64,000 bases of DNA. Source: a virus. A model generated the notes under the pieces. The model had not been told where the DNA came from. It saw nothing but the letters and a program-made list of their open reading frames with translations, and searched no databases. The position numbers were made by a program, and so were the translations under genes. Below, piece by piece: positions 1 to 7,449 of this stretch. The stretch covers positions 19,484 through 83,483 of IMG/VR virus record IMGVR_UViG_3300013104_000004; one strand, given 5' to 3'. The stretch's first letter is position 1, and every line of letters begins with the position of its first letter.

Positions 1-143
1 TCGCGCGCCGGCGCCTTCACGCGCTTGTCGCGGGGCGCGCTCTCGGCGTCGACGACCGCGAAGATCTCCTGGAGCACCGCGCCCAGGGCGCCGGGGACCT
101 CGGCGAAGCGGCTCTGCCACTGGGACTGCGTCGGCGTGCTCAC
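1..143 (-). CDS. Unknown phage protein, C-terminus beyond left edge
   Basis: A leftward gene starts with GTG at 143, overlapping the stop of the upstream gene by four bases (GTGA-type junction), and is still open at the window edge after 47 codons. The visible N-terminus (VSTPTQSQWQSRF...) has no motif I recognise. Because it directly follows a probable small terminase, the large terminase would be a sensible guess, but nothing in these 47 residues shows an ATPase motif, so that is inference only. Confidence 0.55.
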   Translation of the reverse strand, partial: MSTPTQSQWQSRFAEVPGALGAVLQEIFAVVDAESAPRDKRVKAPAR

Positions 144-847
144 ACGGTCTCCCCGGACCAGTACTTCTGCGTGCCAGAGCGCCATGCGTCGTCGATGGCG
201 TCGAACTGGGGGATGGCCTCCGTGCGGATCCAGTCCACGATGTCAGCCTCTGTCTCGATGCCGACCTTTGTGCGCTCCACGGCGTTCGAGCGGTCGAACG
301 TGCCGACGATGCTCTTCAGGCGGTTGAAGAGCACCAGGGCCTCGATGACCTGCTTGTTGCGGTGGACCCCGAACTCCTTGGCCCGGATCAGCAGGTTCTT
401 GACGAAGTCCGCGGGGGAGTCCATCTGGGAGTCGCGCACCGCGCGCGTCATGCCCAGGTCGTTCTTGATCTGCGCGATGACCTTCGCCGCGTCGTTCTTG
501 TTGCGGCGGTACTGCTCCTCGATGGCCGGCGCGAGGTCGTAGTCGTCGTAGCTCTTGCCCTTGCCCAGCTGGACCGTCCAGCGGTAGTCGAGCAGCTCCT
601 GGAACAGGAGCCGGTCGAGGTCCGCCAGGTCCGTGGCCGCCGTGAACTTGTTCTCGGCGAGGTACTTCTTCTGCTGGTCCTGGTAGAACTTCCGCTCGTC
701 GGCGGTTGCTACCTCAAAGCTGCCGCCCGAGGGCTGCTGGACCTTGAACACCTGCGCCCTGCCGCGCGTCGGCGGCGCAATCGGCTTCTCGGCGGCCGGC
801 GCTACTGTCGCCACGGCCTTCCTGCGCCCACTTCCCGTACCACCCAT
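140..847 (-). CDS. Putative terminase small subunit
   Basis: 235 residues, ATG start. The N-terminus (MGGTGSGRRK) is a basic Gly-rich leader of the kind seen at the start of small terminases, followed by a Pro-rich stretch and a mostly helical body: DLADLDRLLFQELLDYRW, then FVKNLLIRAKEFGVHR and a C-terminal EADIVDWIRTE segment. This arrangement resembles small terminase or packaging-associated proteins of actinophages, which bind the packaging site and recruit the large subunit. The family call rests on overall resemblance, not on a catalytic motif. It is translationally coupled to the downstream truncated gene. Alternative: an unrelated helical DNA-binding protein. Confidence 0.5.
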   Translation of the reverse strand: MGGTGSGRRKAVATVAPAAEKPIAPPTRGRAQVFKVQQPSGGSFEVATADERKFYQDQQKKYLAENKFTAATDLADLDRLLFQELLDYRWTVQLGKGKSYDDYDLAPAIEEQYRRNKNDAAKVIAQIKNDLGMTRAVRDSQMDSPADFVKNLLIRAKEFGVHRNKQVIEALVLFNRLKSIVGTFDRSNAVERTKVGIETEADIVDWIRTEAIPQFDAIDDAWRSGTQKYWSGETV

Positions 848-887
848 CTCGCGGACGGTAGCGGCTTCTCGGAAGTTGTCCAGCGGC

Positions 888-1700
888 TCACCCGAAGTAG
901 TCGGAGAACTCCTTGCGACCCCTGTTCAGCGCGCCCGTGGCGATGTTCACCCAGCTCGCGAGGTAGCGCGGGTCCTTGGCCTGGCTCAGCAGCCTGGTCA
1001 CATGCCGGGCCTCCATGTCGACTGTCGGGACCGGCCACGCCTTCGTTCCGGCCGGCACGAGGTCGCGCGCGAACGCGATGCCGTCCGCGAGGGAGCGCAG
1101 CGAGTCCGCCCACAGGCCGAGCATCTGCTGGCGCGCGGCCTCCTCCATCTCGACGCCGAGCCCCCGGCGCCCATCGAAGAGGTTCGCCATGGCGATCGTG
1201 AAGAACGACACCATCCCCGGGGATGCCGGCGTGCACAGCGGCACGACGACGCCGCTCAGGCCCTTGGCGCGCATCACGACGGCGAGGACATCCCCCGCGC
1301 GCCCGTCGAACCCAGCCAGCGTCCCCGGCGAGAGCCACGGAAGCCCCTCGTGGCCCGACGGGGTCTCGCCCGCAGTTGGGACGTACAGCGCGCCGTCAGG
1401 CAGCGGCATGTCGAACTCTCCGCCCCTGCTCGGCGTCACGACGAAGCGCAGATCGTGCCTGGCGAACTCCGACAGGTCCCGCGTCGCGAGTCGGCCGGCC
1501 TCGGCCGCGGTCTTCACCGAGAGCACCTGGCGCGCAGCGGCCACCGGTGCCGCCCGCCTCGGCACCACGGTCGGCGGCGTCCAGGCCTGCGGCCCATTGA
1601 TCGCCTGGTTCAGGAATGACCGGATGTTGTGCCGCGTCTCGGCCGCCGGCGGCACGACGCGGTTACGAGGGGGATGGACCATGTCGCACAGCATCGCCAC
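888..1700 (-). CDS. Unknown phage protein (about 270 aa)
   Basis: Open for 270 residues; a second ATG seven codons in (MVHPPRNRV) could be the true start. The middle contains LVPAGTKAWPVPTVDMEARHV and a region rich in small hydrophobic residues (GDVLAVVMRAKGLSGVVVPLC). No transmembrane helix or catalytic motif stands out. Position between the zinc protein at 1752 and the probable small terminase suggests a late or packaging-linked role, but I do not recognise the family. Confidence 0.7.
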   Translation of the reverse strand: MAMLCDMVHPPRNRVVPPAAETRHNIRSFLNQAINGPQAWTPPTVVPRRAAPVAAARQVLSVKTAAEAGRLATRDLSEFARHDLRFVVTPSRGGEFDMPLPDGALYVPTAGETPSGHEGLPWLSPGTLAGFDGRAGDVLAVVMRAKGLSGVVVPLCTPASPGMVSFFTIAMANLFDGRRGLGVEMEEAARQQMLGLWADSLRSLADGIAFARDLVPAGTKAWPVPTVDMEARHVTRLLSQAKDPRYLASWVNIATGALNRGRKEFSDYFG

Positions 1701-1751
1701 CCGCGGGCCTGGACTCCAAGCCCTGGCCGAGATGCCGCCGTCAGCACGTGC

Positions 1752-2420
1752 TTACGGCGCGCGAGCCGGCACCCGGGACTCGGCGAGCAGCTGGAGGAAC
1801 GGCGCAACCAGCGCGCGCCACGCCAGGGGTGCCGCGGCCTCATCCCGCTCCACAGGCTCCACGGCGCGGCCCAGAGCCTCGCGCAGCGCCTTCAGCACCA
1901 CCGGGGACGCCTGGACCAGGCCACGACGCTTCCTGGCCGAGTACAGGCGCATGCGCTGCACATGGTTCCGCAGCCGCCGCGCGCCCCACTCCTCCTTGCA
2001 GGCCGCGCCGGCCTCGGCGCCGCACCGCGGGCACCCCACCGACCAGAACACCCGCCGGCGCAGCTCCGTCACGCGCGAGAGCACACGCACCGGCAGCACG
2101 CGGGTCTTCGGCGACTTCGGCGGCACGTACTCCGCGATGCACTGCCAGTGGCCGTACGTGTTCAGGCCCACCGGGCGGATCTGCTCGCCGCGCTCGATCT
2201 TCTCGTCGCACAGCGCACACCAGCTCTGGCGGCGCGCCACGAACGCACGCCCCGGGCGACTGGGCGAGAAGCCCTCAAATCGCCCATCCGAGATGGTCTG
2301 CACCACTGTCCTAACCGGGGAGCCACCTCTACCATGGAGATGGCTTCGTCCCACACCTGATCCGAAGTCCACAGCCCCGGTCGTTGGCGCGACGCGGGGC
2401 TTCTTCTTGCCCTGCTGCAC
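1752..2420 (-). CDS. Zinc-binding protein with two Cys clusters
   Basis: 222 codons from a GTG at 2420; the first 45 or so residues are poorly constrained and a later start is possible. Two Cys clusters are visible: WCALCDEKIERGEQI with a following HWQC, and CPRCGAEAGAACKEEW followed by RLRNHVQRMR. The second matches the actinobacterial zinc-finger pattern CPxCGA...C...H...R that is common in phage and host DNA-binding proteins. Likely a nucleic-acid or protein-interaction module; target unknown. It is the first gene of the leftward set that ends in packaging genes and is divergent from the 2749 operon. Confidence 0.65.
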   Translation of the reverse strand: MQQGKKKPRVAPTTGAVDFGSGVGRSHLHGRGGSPVRTVVQTISDGRFEGFSPSRPGRAFVARRQSWCALCDEKIERGEQIRPVGLNTYGHWQCIAEYVPPKSPKTRVLPVRVLSRVTELRRRVFWSVGCPRCGAEAGAACKEEWGARRLRNHVQRMRLYSARKRRGLVQASPVVLKALREALGRAVEPVERDEAAAPLAWRALVAPFLQLLAESRVPARAP

Positions 2421-2479
2421 TCACCCCGCGCGCTCGCGCACGCGCTATGAGTAGTAGTTCATCTACGGGGGAGTCAGTC

Positions 2480-2511
2480 TTGACTCGCTTTCAGCCTGTT
2501 CTAGCAAGAAC
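2480..2511 (+). promoter_or_regulatory. Candidate sigma70-type promoter with overlapping inverted repeat
   Basis: TTGACT at 2480-2485, a 16-base spacer and TAGCAA at 2502-2507 make a plausible vegetative promoter facing right. The inverted repeat GTTCT-AGCA-AGAAC (2498-2511) overlaps the -10 and could be an operator. It sits between the divergent genes at 2420 (minus) and 2749 (plus). Only consensus resemblance supports this. Confidence 0.4.
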
Positions 2512-2605
2512 ATTCGAGGACCCCGTGTGTCGGAGGATTGCACGCGTTCAGACGCTTCGCCAGCGCCGCACCGAAACTCGTCCGAGATTCGCCAGAACAG
2601 CGCCC

Positions 2606-2654
2606 TGAGCACCCGCCCACAGCGGCACAACCGCTCAGCACCTGCCACACGCGG
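2606..2654 (+). promoter_or_regulatory. Two tandem copies of the dispersed GCACCTGC...ACAG motif
   Basis: TGAGCACCCGCCCACAGCGG (from 2606) and CTCAGCACCTGCCACACGCG (from 2634) lie 29 bases apart, both in plus orientation, about 100 bases upstream of the first plus-strand gene. They match the motif found elsewhere in the window (see the stoperator-like finding). Likely binding sites for a phage regulator controlling the 2749-5830 operon; the binding protein is not known. Confidence 0.5.
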
Positions 2655-2748
2655 CAAGGGCCCTCCTGGCTGGATTCGAGGCCACCGGGAGAGCCAGCAT
2701 CTTCACCGGAGGCGCCCCACCACGGCGCCATTGACCGTGAGGAGCAGC

Positions 2749-3045
2749 ATGAGCATCGAGCAGCACGTCCACATCAACCTGGACCTCGGCGACGCCGTCG
2801 TCGCAGGCGGCCAAGCCCTGTACGAGGCCCAGGTCCGCCCCTACGTCGAGGACAGCCCCACCTGGGACGAGATCCCGACCGACCACAAGCACACCTACTG
2901 CGAGCGGGCGCTCCCCATCATCGAGGCCGCAGGCAGCCAGCTCATCGGTGGCATCATCCGCGGGCTCGCCGGCTGGCTGACCGAGCTCGGCGACATGACC
3001 GCGGCGGAGGCGGCCCAGCTCCTGCGACTGGAGGAGGTGGCCTGA
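2749..3045 (+). CDS. Unknown small protein, first gene of rightward operon
   Basis: 98 residues; ATG preceded by GAGGAG. Acidic, with a hydrophobic helix-rich second half (GSQLIGGIIRGLAGWL, then AAEAAQLLRLEEVA). The stop overlaps the next ATG (TGATG), so translation is coupled. No recognised family. First gene after the candidate promoter and paired motif sites, so probably expressed early. Confidence 0.75.
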   Translation: MSIEQHVHINLDLGDAVVAGGQALYEAQVRPYVEDSPTWDEIPTDHKHTYCERALPIIEAAGSQLIGGIIRGLAGWLTELGDMTAAEAAQLLRLEEVA

Positions 3046-3278
3046 TGGCGATCCAGCTCATCACGAAGGTGAAGGTCCGCCGCTACACCTGCGACGCGTG
3101 CGGGAAGGTCGAGAACGTCCTCGTCGAGCCTGGCGTCACGGAGGAGGAGAACAGTGGCTTCAGCGGCCACACGAAGCAGACCGGCCTGGGGGTGGCCGGC
3201 GCCGTTGCCAGCGACTGGTGGGCGTGCTCCGCGAAGTGCATCGGCAAGGCCGTCGAGAACGCGCTGGTGGCTTCGTGA
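3045..3278 (+). CDS. Small zinc-ribbon-like protein
   Basis: 77 residues. CDACGK at residues 15-20 and CSAKC near residue 62 give two CxxC-type half sites, the layout of a zinc ribbon. Between them is a Gly-rich segment. Starts on the TGATG junction with the gene before. Function unknown; zinc binding is inferred from the Cys spacing. Confidence 0.7.
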   Translation: MAIQLITKVKVRRYTCDACGKVENVLVEPGVTEEENSGFSGHTKQTGLGVAGAVASDWWACSAKCIGKAVENALVAS

Positions 3279-3733
3279 CCACTGGAACCGGCGTCGGGAC
3301 CGCGACGCGCCACGACGTGAAGGCCGCGAGTGTCGTCGGCGAGGTGCTCTTCACGCTCCGCAACGAGGCTGGCCGGCTGGCGGAGGCCCTGCGCCCTCAC
3401 GTCGAGGCGGCCCAGCAGTACCTCGACCATCTGGAAGAGCTCGCGGCAGTCGCGGAAGGCGCCGCCGAGCTCTTCGACGCATCCGCCTACAGCGACCGAG
3501 AGTTCGGGCAGGCGTTCGTCCCAGCGGAGTCAGGGCTGATCCGGCCGGACAGGCCGAACGGTGGCCGCAGACCCGAGGCGGAAGTCGTTGACGAGGTCGA
3601 GCGCGCGCGCGAGGCCGGCCGGCGTGCGATCAAGGTGCATGAGGCGATCCCGTACAACCACAAGCTGACGGACAACGAGATCCGCGAGCACGTCGGCCGC
3701 GCTGCACTGGGGATCGAGGCCACCGATGCCTGA
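3275..3733 (+). CDS. Unknown helical protein
   Basis: 152 residues from GTG, overlapping the previous stop by four bases. Long amphipathic helices dominate (EVLFTLRNEAGRLAEALRP, VVDEVERAREAGRRAIKVHE). No catalytic or metal-binding motif. Part of the coupled 2749-5830 operon. Confidence 0.7.
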   Translation: MTTGTGVGTATRHDVKAASVVGEVLFTLRNEAGRLAEALRPHVEAAQQYLDHLEELAAVAEGAAELFDASAYSDREFGQAFVPAESGLIRPDRPNGGRRPEAEVVDEVERAREAGRRAIKVHEAIPYNHKLTDNEIREHVGRAALGIEATDA

Positions 3734-3890
3734 CGTCGACGAGACCCACGCCACGGTCACGCGCTACATGCAACCCTGGCGCGAGTGGCGCTCGGAGTGC
3801 CCCTGCGGGTGGACCGGCTCGTACGTGGCCACCGAGTCCGCCGCGCGCGCAGAGGCGGTCGAGCACGTCCGCACAGAGGCCGGCGCCTGA
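3726..3890 (+). CDS. Small protein with CPCGW motif
   Basis: 54 residues (MPDVDETHATVTRYMQPWRE...). WRSECPCGWTGSYV followed by an Ala-rich helix ending in HVRTEAGA resembles the short Cys-containing turn proteins common in actinophages (C-x-C-G-W ... H). Overlaps neighbours at both ends by a few bases. Too short for the usual automatic gene size cut-off, but the frame and coupling support it. Confidence 0.6.
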   Translation: MPDVDETHATVTRYMQPWREWRSECPCGWTGSYVATESAARAEAVEHVRTEAGA

Positions 3891-4084
3891 TGGGCAGCTC
3901 GCGGCACTACACGCTGAAGAAGATGCTCCTGACCGACGGCCAGGCCCGCGTCCTCGTTGAAGCCCTGAAGCAGTTCGAGGAGCGCGAGATGGACCACGGC
4001 AGCCCCGAAGAGGGCGACGTCGCGCTCACGCTGCGGCGCAAGATCAAGCAGCACCTCGCCACGTTCCAGTGGGTGGAGGCGTGA
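3890..4084 (+). CDS. Unknown small protein
   Basis: 64 residues, ATG on the TGATG junction. Charged and helical (VLVEALKQFEEREMD...ALTLRRKIKQHLA). No recognised domain. Coupled to both neighbours. Confidence 0.65.
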   Translation: MGSSRHYTLKKMLLTDGQARVLVEALKQFEEREMDHGSPEEGDVALTLRRKIKQHLATFQWVEA

Positions 4085-4341
4085 GCGTCCGCGCCGGTCG
4101 CCAGCTGCGCGAGGCGATCCGAGTCGAGCGAGAGCTCGCGGCGGATGACGACGGGACGGGCCTCGGCCTCTGCCCCTACCTCCGCGGCGTCGGCGAGAAG
4201 ACCTGCCAGTCGGGCTGCTGGGAAGAGCCGCGGTGCCAGACCGACATGCCCGTCCTCGGGTGGCCCAAGCCGTGGGTCATCGGGGACAAGCGGCGCCGGA
4301 CACACCGGCGCCGGCACACGAACGGAGGGTGGAGATGGTGA
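4081..4341 (+). CDS. Small Cys-rich protein
   Basis: 86 residues from GTG. Four cysteines in LCPYLRG...KTCQSGCWEEPRCQT suggest a zinc site, and the C-terminus is very basic (DKRRRTHRRRH). Such Cys cluster plus basic tail proteins are frequent in actinophage early operons; possibly nucleic-acid binding. Confidence 0.6.
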   Translation: MSVRAGRQLREAIRVERELAADDDGTGLGLCPYLRGVGEKTCQSGCWEEPRCQTDMPVLGWPKPWVIGDKRRRTHRRRHTNGGWRW

Positions 4342-4667
4342 CCGAGCTTTCGACGGAGGCGCCGAGCACGCTTGATGCGGCGCTCGCGTACGCCCGGCGC
4401 TACTGGCAGTTCGGGCAGGAGCCCGAGACCCAGGCGGCGCTGACGGTGCTGCTCCAGCACATCGAGCGCGAGCAGAGTGCCGCGGACGAGTGGGGCGTCA
4501 TGTGGCAGACGTGGGCCACCGCCGACGGCAGCCCCCATGACATTTGCCGCTCGCGCGAGATCGCCGAGCATGTAGCAGCGGCCGATCGGCACGCCACGGG
4601 CATCCCGGGCGTCGTCATGCACCGCACGGTCACCCGCTGGCGCCCCGCGGCGAAGGAGGGGCGATGA
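4335..4667 (+). CDS. Unknown small protein
   Basis: 110 residues; ATG preceded by GGAGGGTGGAG. Contains an acidic helical N-terminal half (LDAALAYARRYWQFGQEPE) and a C-terminal GIPGVVMHRTVTRWR strand-like segment. No recognised family. Overlaps the previous gene by seven bases. Confidence 0.7.
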   Translation: MVTELSTEAPSTLDAALAYARRYWQFGQEPETQAALTVLLQHIEREQSAADEWGVMWQTWATADGSPHDICRSREIAEHVAAADRHATGIPGVVMHRTVTRWRPAAKEGR

Positions 4668-4840
4668 GCAAGACCGCGAACATCAAGGTGCGCCTCACCG
4701 CCCACCAGTACGGCGTCCTGCTCGCCTCGCTCGGAGAGCAGGAGCACGCGGACTCGCCGCAGATCGCCGCGACCGCACGCGCGCTCGTCGACAAGATCGT
4801 GGCGGGCACGAAGTGGGCGCCAATGAGGAAGACCGACTGA
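4664..4840 (+). CDS. Unknown small protein
   Basis: 58 residues (MSKTANIKVRLTAHQYG...). Short helix-turn pattern (QYGVLLASLGEQEH, ATARALVDKIVAG). ATG overlaps the upstream stop (GATGA). Family unknown. Confidence 0.65.
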   Translation: MSKTANIKVRLTAHQYGVLLASLGEQEHADSPQIAATARALVDKIVAGTKWAPMRKTD

Positions 4841-5031
4841 TGGCCAAGAAGCCCGAGCTCCCACCCGCCGACGAGGCCGCATACCTGCGCTGGCTCGCCG
4901 ACGACCTCCAGGACAACGGCACCGGGAACCTCACCTGGCGGCTCGTCACCGCGTCGGTGCTCACCGCACGTGCCGACAAGCTCGCGCCGGCCAATCGTGC
5001 GCGCCCGAAGGGGAACGCACGTGAGGGGTAA
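4840..5031 (+). CDS. Unknown small protein
   Basis: 63 residues, starts on the TGATG junction. Opens with MAKKPELPPADEAAYLRWLADDL, a helix, and ends basic. A copy of the dispersed motif (GCACGTGCCGACAA, about 4966) lies inside its coding sequence. Confidence 0.65.
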   Translation: MAKKPELPPADEAAYLRWLADDLQDNGTGNLTWRLVTASVLTARADKLAPANRARPKGNAREG

Positions 5032-5830
5032 GGCCGGCTCCGTCGCGCCGCACGGGACCAACGCGCGGGCGAAGCGAGGCTGCCTATGCGCCCCGTGCGT
5101 AGCCGCGCGCTTGCGGTACGAGAAGACAGTCCGGCTGGAGCGCGCTCAGGGGCGGTCCCGCAAGGTGCCCGCCGCCGATGCCCGGCGGGCAATGTGTGAG
5201 GCGATGGAGGCCAACCACCTGCGTCTGGTGGACATCGCGCGGGCGTCCGGTGTCAGCACCATGGCGCTGCGGGCGCTCGATAAGGGCGACGTGCAGTGGG
5301 TCCAGCGCGACACCTACGAGCGGCTCCGGAAGCTCCCGAAGCTCACCGTCGACGACAGCCGGCACGTGCCGATGGCCGCGACGGCCATCCGGGTGCACGC
5401 GCTCCAGGCCGAGGGCTGGGGGCTGCGCGACCTTGCGCGCGAAGGGATGTACGCGAACATCCTCCAGGGCAACCCGCCCGAGATCCGCCTGGGCCGCGCG
5501 CGCACCGTCATCGAGCTCGTGCAGCGCCTGGGCGCCGGCCCGAGCGTGAAGGGGGCTACGGCGGCGCGCACCAAGGGCTGGCCGCCACGGGAGGCCTACG
5601 ACCGTGATCTCCTGCTCGACCCGCTCTGGGATGGCGTCGGCGGGCTGCTGGACGAGCAGGACGAGGCCACCGGCGACGAGATCGAGCACGAGTTCCTCCA
5701 CCTCGTGCGAACGGGCACCGGCCCCTATGAGGCCGGCGCCCGTGTCGGACGATCGAAGGAGTGGGTGCGGAGCAAGGTCACGAAGCGCCACCCGTGGGTC
5801 AAGGAGCTCCTGCCCGGCCGCTGGGACTAG
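5021..5830 (+). CDS. HTH DNA-binding regulator with N-terminal Cys motif
   Basis: 269 residues from GTG. N-terminus: HGTNARAKRGCLCAPCVAA, the Cys-x-C-x2-C plus GTxxRxxRGC pattern typical of a family of actinophage DNA-binding proteins. Residues about 55-85 form a helix-turn-helix (LVDIARASGVSTMALRALDKG), a second HTH-like stretch follows (RVHALQAEGWGLRDLAREG), and the C-terminus has a third (ARVGRSKEWVRSKVTKRHP). The three HTH-like units and its position at the end of the 2749 operon make it the best candidate in the window for a sequence-specific regulator, possibly of the dispersed motif sites; that link is inference. Confidence 0.65.
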   Translation: MRGKAGSVAPHGTNARAKRGCLCAPCVAARLRYEKTVRLERAQGRSRKVPAADARRAMCEAMEANHLRLVDIARASGVSTMALRALDKGDVQWVQRDTYERLRKLPKLTVDDSRHVPMAATAIRVHALQAEGWGLRDLAREGMYANILQGNPPEIRLGRARTVIELVQRLGAGPSVKGATAARTKGWPPREAYDRDLLLDPLWDGVGGLLDEQDEATGDEIEHEFLHLVRTGTGPYEAGARVGRSKEWVRSKVTKRHPWVKELLPGRWD

Positions 5831-5835
5831 GCCGC

Positions 5836-7239
5836 TCAGGGTGCGAGGCGAACCCAGATCGGCGAGTACGCGACCTCGAAGTACGGCACCTGGCGCACGG
5901 CGTTCGCCGCCGCGACGAAGCGCATCTGGCGGTGCTCCTCGGTGGTGTTGACGTCCGCAGGGAACGGGTACATCGAGACCGCCAGGCCGATCTCCGAGCC
6001 GAGGTCGCCCCGGGCTACGGCATGCGGGGGGTATGCGCCGGCCAGCGAGACCGGGAAGTGCCCATAGGTGTTCCCCACAGTCGCAGCGCGCATCGAACTC
6101 TCGGGCACAGCGACCACCCCGGCCGGCTTCGTGGCCCAGGTGACCGTCGCCGGGTCCCAGCCGGCGGGGTCCAGGCCGTAGATCCGCAGGCTCGTGCTGC
6201 CGTCGCTGTACTGGTCCTCGTTTCGGTACAAGCGCAGCGTCAGGGCGGACGGGTACAGCTGGCTCACCGCAGGGATCGCAGCGCGCAGCAGCAGGATGCT
6301 CATCGCGAGATAGCCGGCCTCCCCCTTCGCCGTCGGCGGCACCCGCACGAACCACGTCGGATCCGCCGAAGTGTTCGACGCGGGCGCGTCGGGATCAATG
6401 ACCGAGCCGGCCGCCAACACCTTCGACGCGACACCGCCCGCGGAGGCCGTCGTCGGATTTGGAATGGGCCCCGGCGCCCACGACGCCGCAGCTGGCGCGT
6501 CGACCGTCGCGGCGTACAGGACGCCCTGGTACGAGACGAGCGACCCCTTGGAATAGGGGGCGCCAGGCGCCCACGGCCCCTCGAAGTGCAGCCCGGACTC
6601 TCCAGGGGGCCCCTGGGGACCGGCCGCTCCGCGCGGCCCATCTGCGCCATCGGCCCCCCGCGGGCCCGCCGCCAGCGCCCCCATGCTCACCCAGCCGGAG
6701 GTCGACATCACCCACATCTCGGCGCCGACGACATACGCGTCGTTGGTCGGCGCTCCTGCCGGCAGGTCGGCCTGCGAGCTCAGCTGGCCGCGGAACGCGA
6801 ACGAGGTCCCGTTCACGCCATCCGCGCCGGCCGGGCCTCGGGGGCCATCCGCGCCGGCCGGGCCTTCTGGACCCTCAGGGCCCGGGTCGCCCTGCGGCCC
6901 CTGAGGGCCGTCCGCGCCCTGCAGCGGCGGGAGCGCGAGCCAGCCGCTGTCCAGGGTCCACACCATCGCGCCCGTGTCGCGCAGGTACGCGTCCCCAGGC
7001 GTGGCGTCCGTAGGTAGCGCCGCCGGCGAGTCAATGCGCCCGCGCAGCGTCACGCCACCGACGCCAGCCGGCCCCGGCTCGCCCCGTGCGCCCTCCGGCC
7101 CGCGAGGCCCTTCGGGGCCGACGCCGTACCGCGCCTCGTACTCACCCTCGCTGCCGGGGGTCCACAAGGCGTTCTGGTAGATGACGGGACCCGACGCTTC
7201 GGCGGGCAGCTCGGCAACTACAGGCAGGTGTCTCGGCAT
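5836..7239 (-). CDS. Collagen-like tail fibre with C-terminal DNRLRE-like domain
   Basis: 467 residues, ATG. Gly-X-Y repeats occur in three blocks (about residues 42-60, 105-150 and 205-230: GPEGPRGPEGARGEPGPAG and similar) separated by small beta-rich units with TWTLD/LSSQADLP segments. The C-terminal third (LRLYRNEDQYSDGSTSLRIYG ... WDPATVTWATKP) matches the DNRLRE-type beta-sandwich, a likely carbohydrate-binding module. Probable distal tail fibre or receptor-binding protein. Last gene of the leftward late operon; its stop lies within a few bases of the convergent regulator gene. Confidence 0.8.
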   Translation of the reverse strand: MPRHLPVVAELPAEASGPVIYQNALWTPGSEGEYEARYGVGPEGPRGPEGARGEPGPAGVGGVTLRGRIDSPAALPTDATPGDAYLRDTGAMVWTLDSGWLALPPLQGADGPQGPQGDPGPEGPEGPAGADGPRGPAGADGVNGTSFAFRGQLSSQADLPAGAPTNDAYVVGAEMWVMSTSGWVSMGALAAGPRGADGADGPRGAAGPQGPPGESGLHFEGPWAPGAPYSKGSLVSYQGVLYAATVDAPAAASWAPGPIPNPTTASAGGVASKVLAAGSVIDPDAPASNTSADPTWFVRVPPTAKGEAGYLAMSILLLRAAIPAVSQLYPSALTLRLYRNEDQYSDGSTSLRIYGLDPAGWDPATVTWATKPAGVVAVPESSMRAATVGNTYGHFPVSLAGAYPPHAVARGDLGSEIGLAVSMYPFPADVNTTEEHRQMRFVAAANAVRQVPYFEVAYSPIWVRLAP

Positions 7240-7262
7240 GCCCAGAGCATCGACTGGGCGTG

Positions 7263-7448
7263 CTACCGAGGCCAGAGCTGACCGGAGGTCGGTGCGTCGT
7301 CAACGACGATCCCGGCCTTCGTCAGCCACCACATGAGGGACCCGCCGGCGCCAGCTGCCACGGCAGAACCGACACGGGAGCCGATGTTCTCGGGGTCGTC
7401 ATCGGCGTTGCGGACATCCGCCCAGATGCGCCACTCGGTCACGGCCAT
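7263..7448 (-). CDS. Small unknown protein after tail fibre genes
   Basis: 61 residues from ATG at 7448, adjacent to the stop of the 7450 gene. MAVTEWRIWADVRNADD... then a short hydrophobic stretch (AVAAGAGGSLMWWLTKAG) too short to call a membrane helix with confidence. Located between two tail-fibre genes, so probably a virion or assembly accessory. Confidence 0.6.
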   Translation of the reverse strand: MAVTEWRIWADVRNADDDPENIGSRVGSAVAAGAGGSLMWWLTKAGIVVDDAPTSGQLWPR

Positions 7449-7449
7449 G

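Noticed and set aside
362-2454. Long plus-strand open frames opposite the packaging-side genes
   Set aside because: Composition is Arg/Ser/Pro-rich, typical of antisense frames of high-GC genes; the minus frames show proper codon bias.
2498-2511. GTTCTAGCAAGAAC as a LexA/SOS box
   Set aside because: Actinobacterial SOS boxes have the opposite arrangement (GAAC-N4-GTTC); this inverted repeat does not match.
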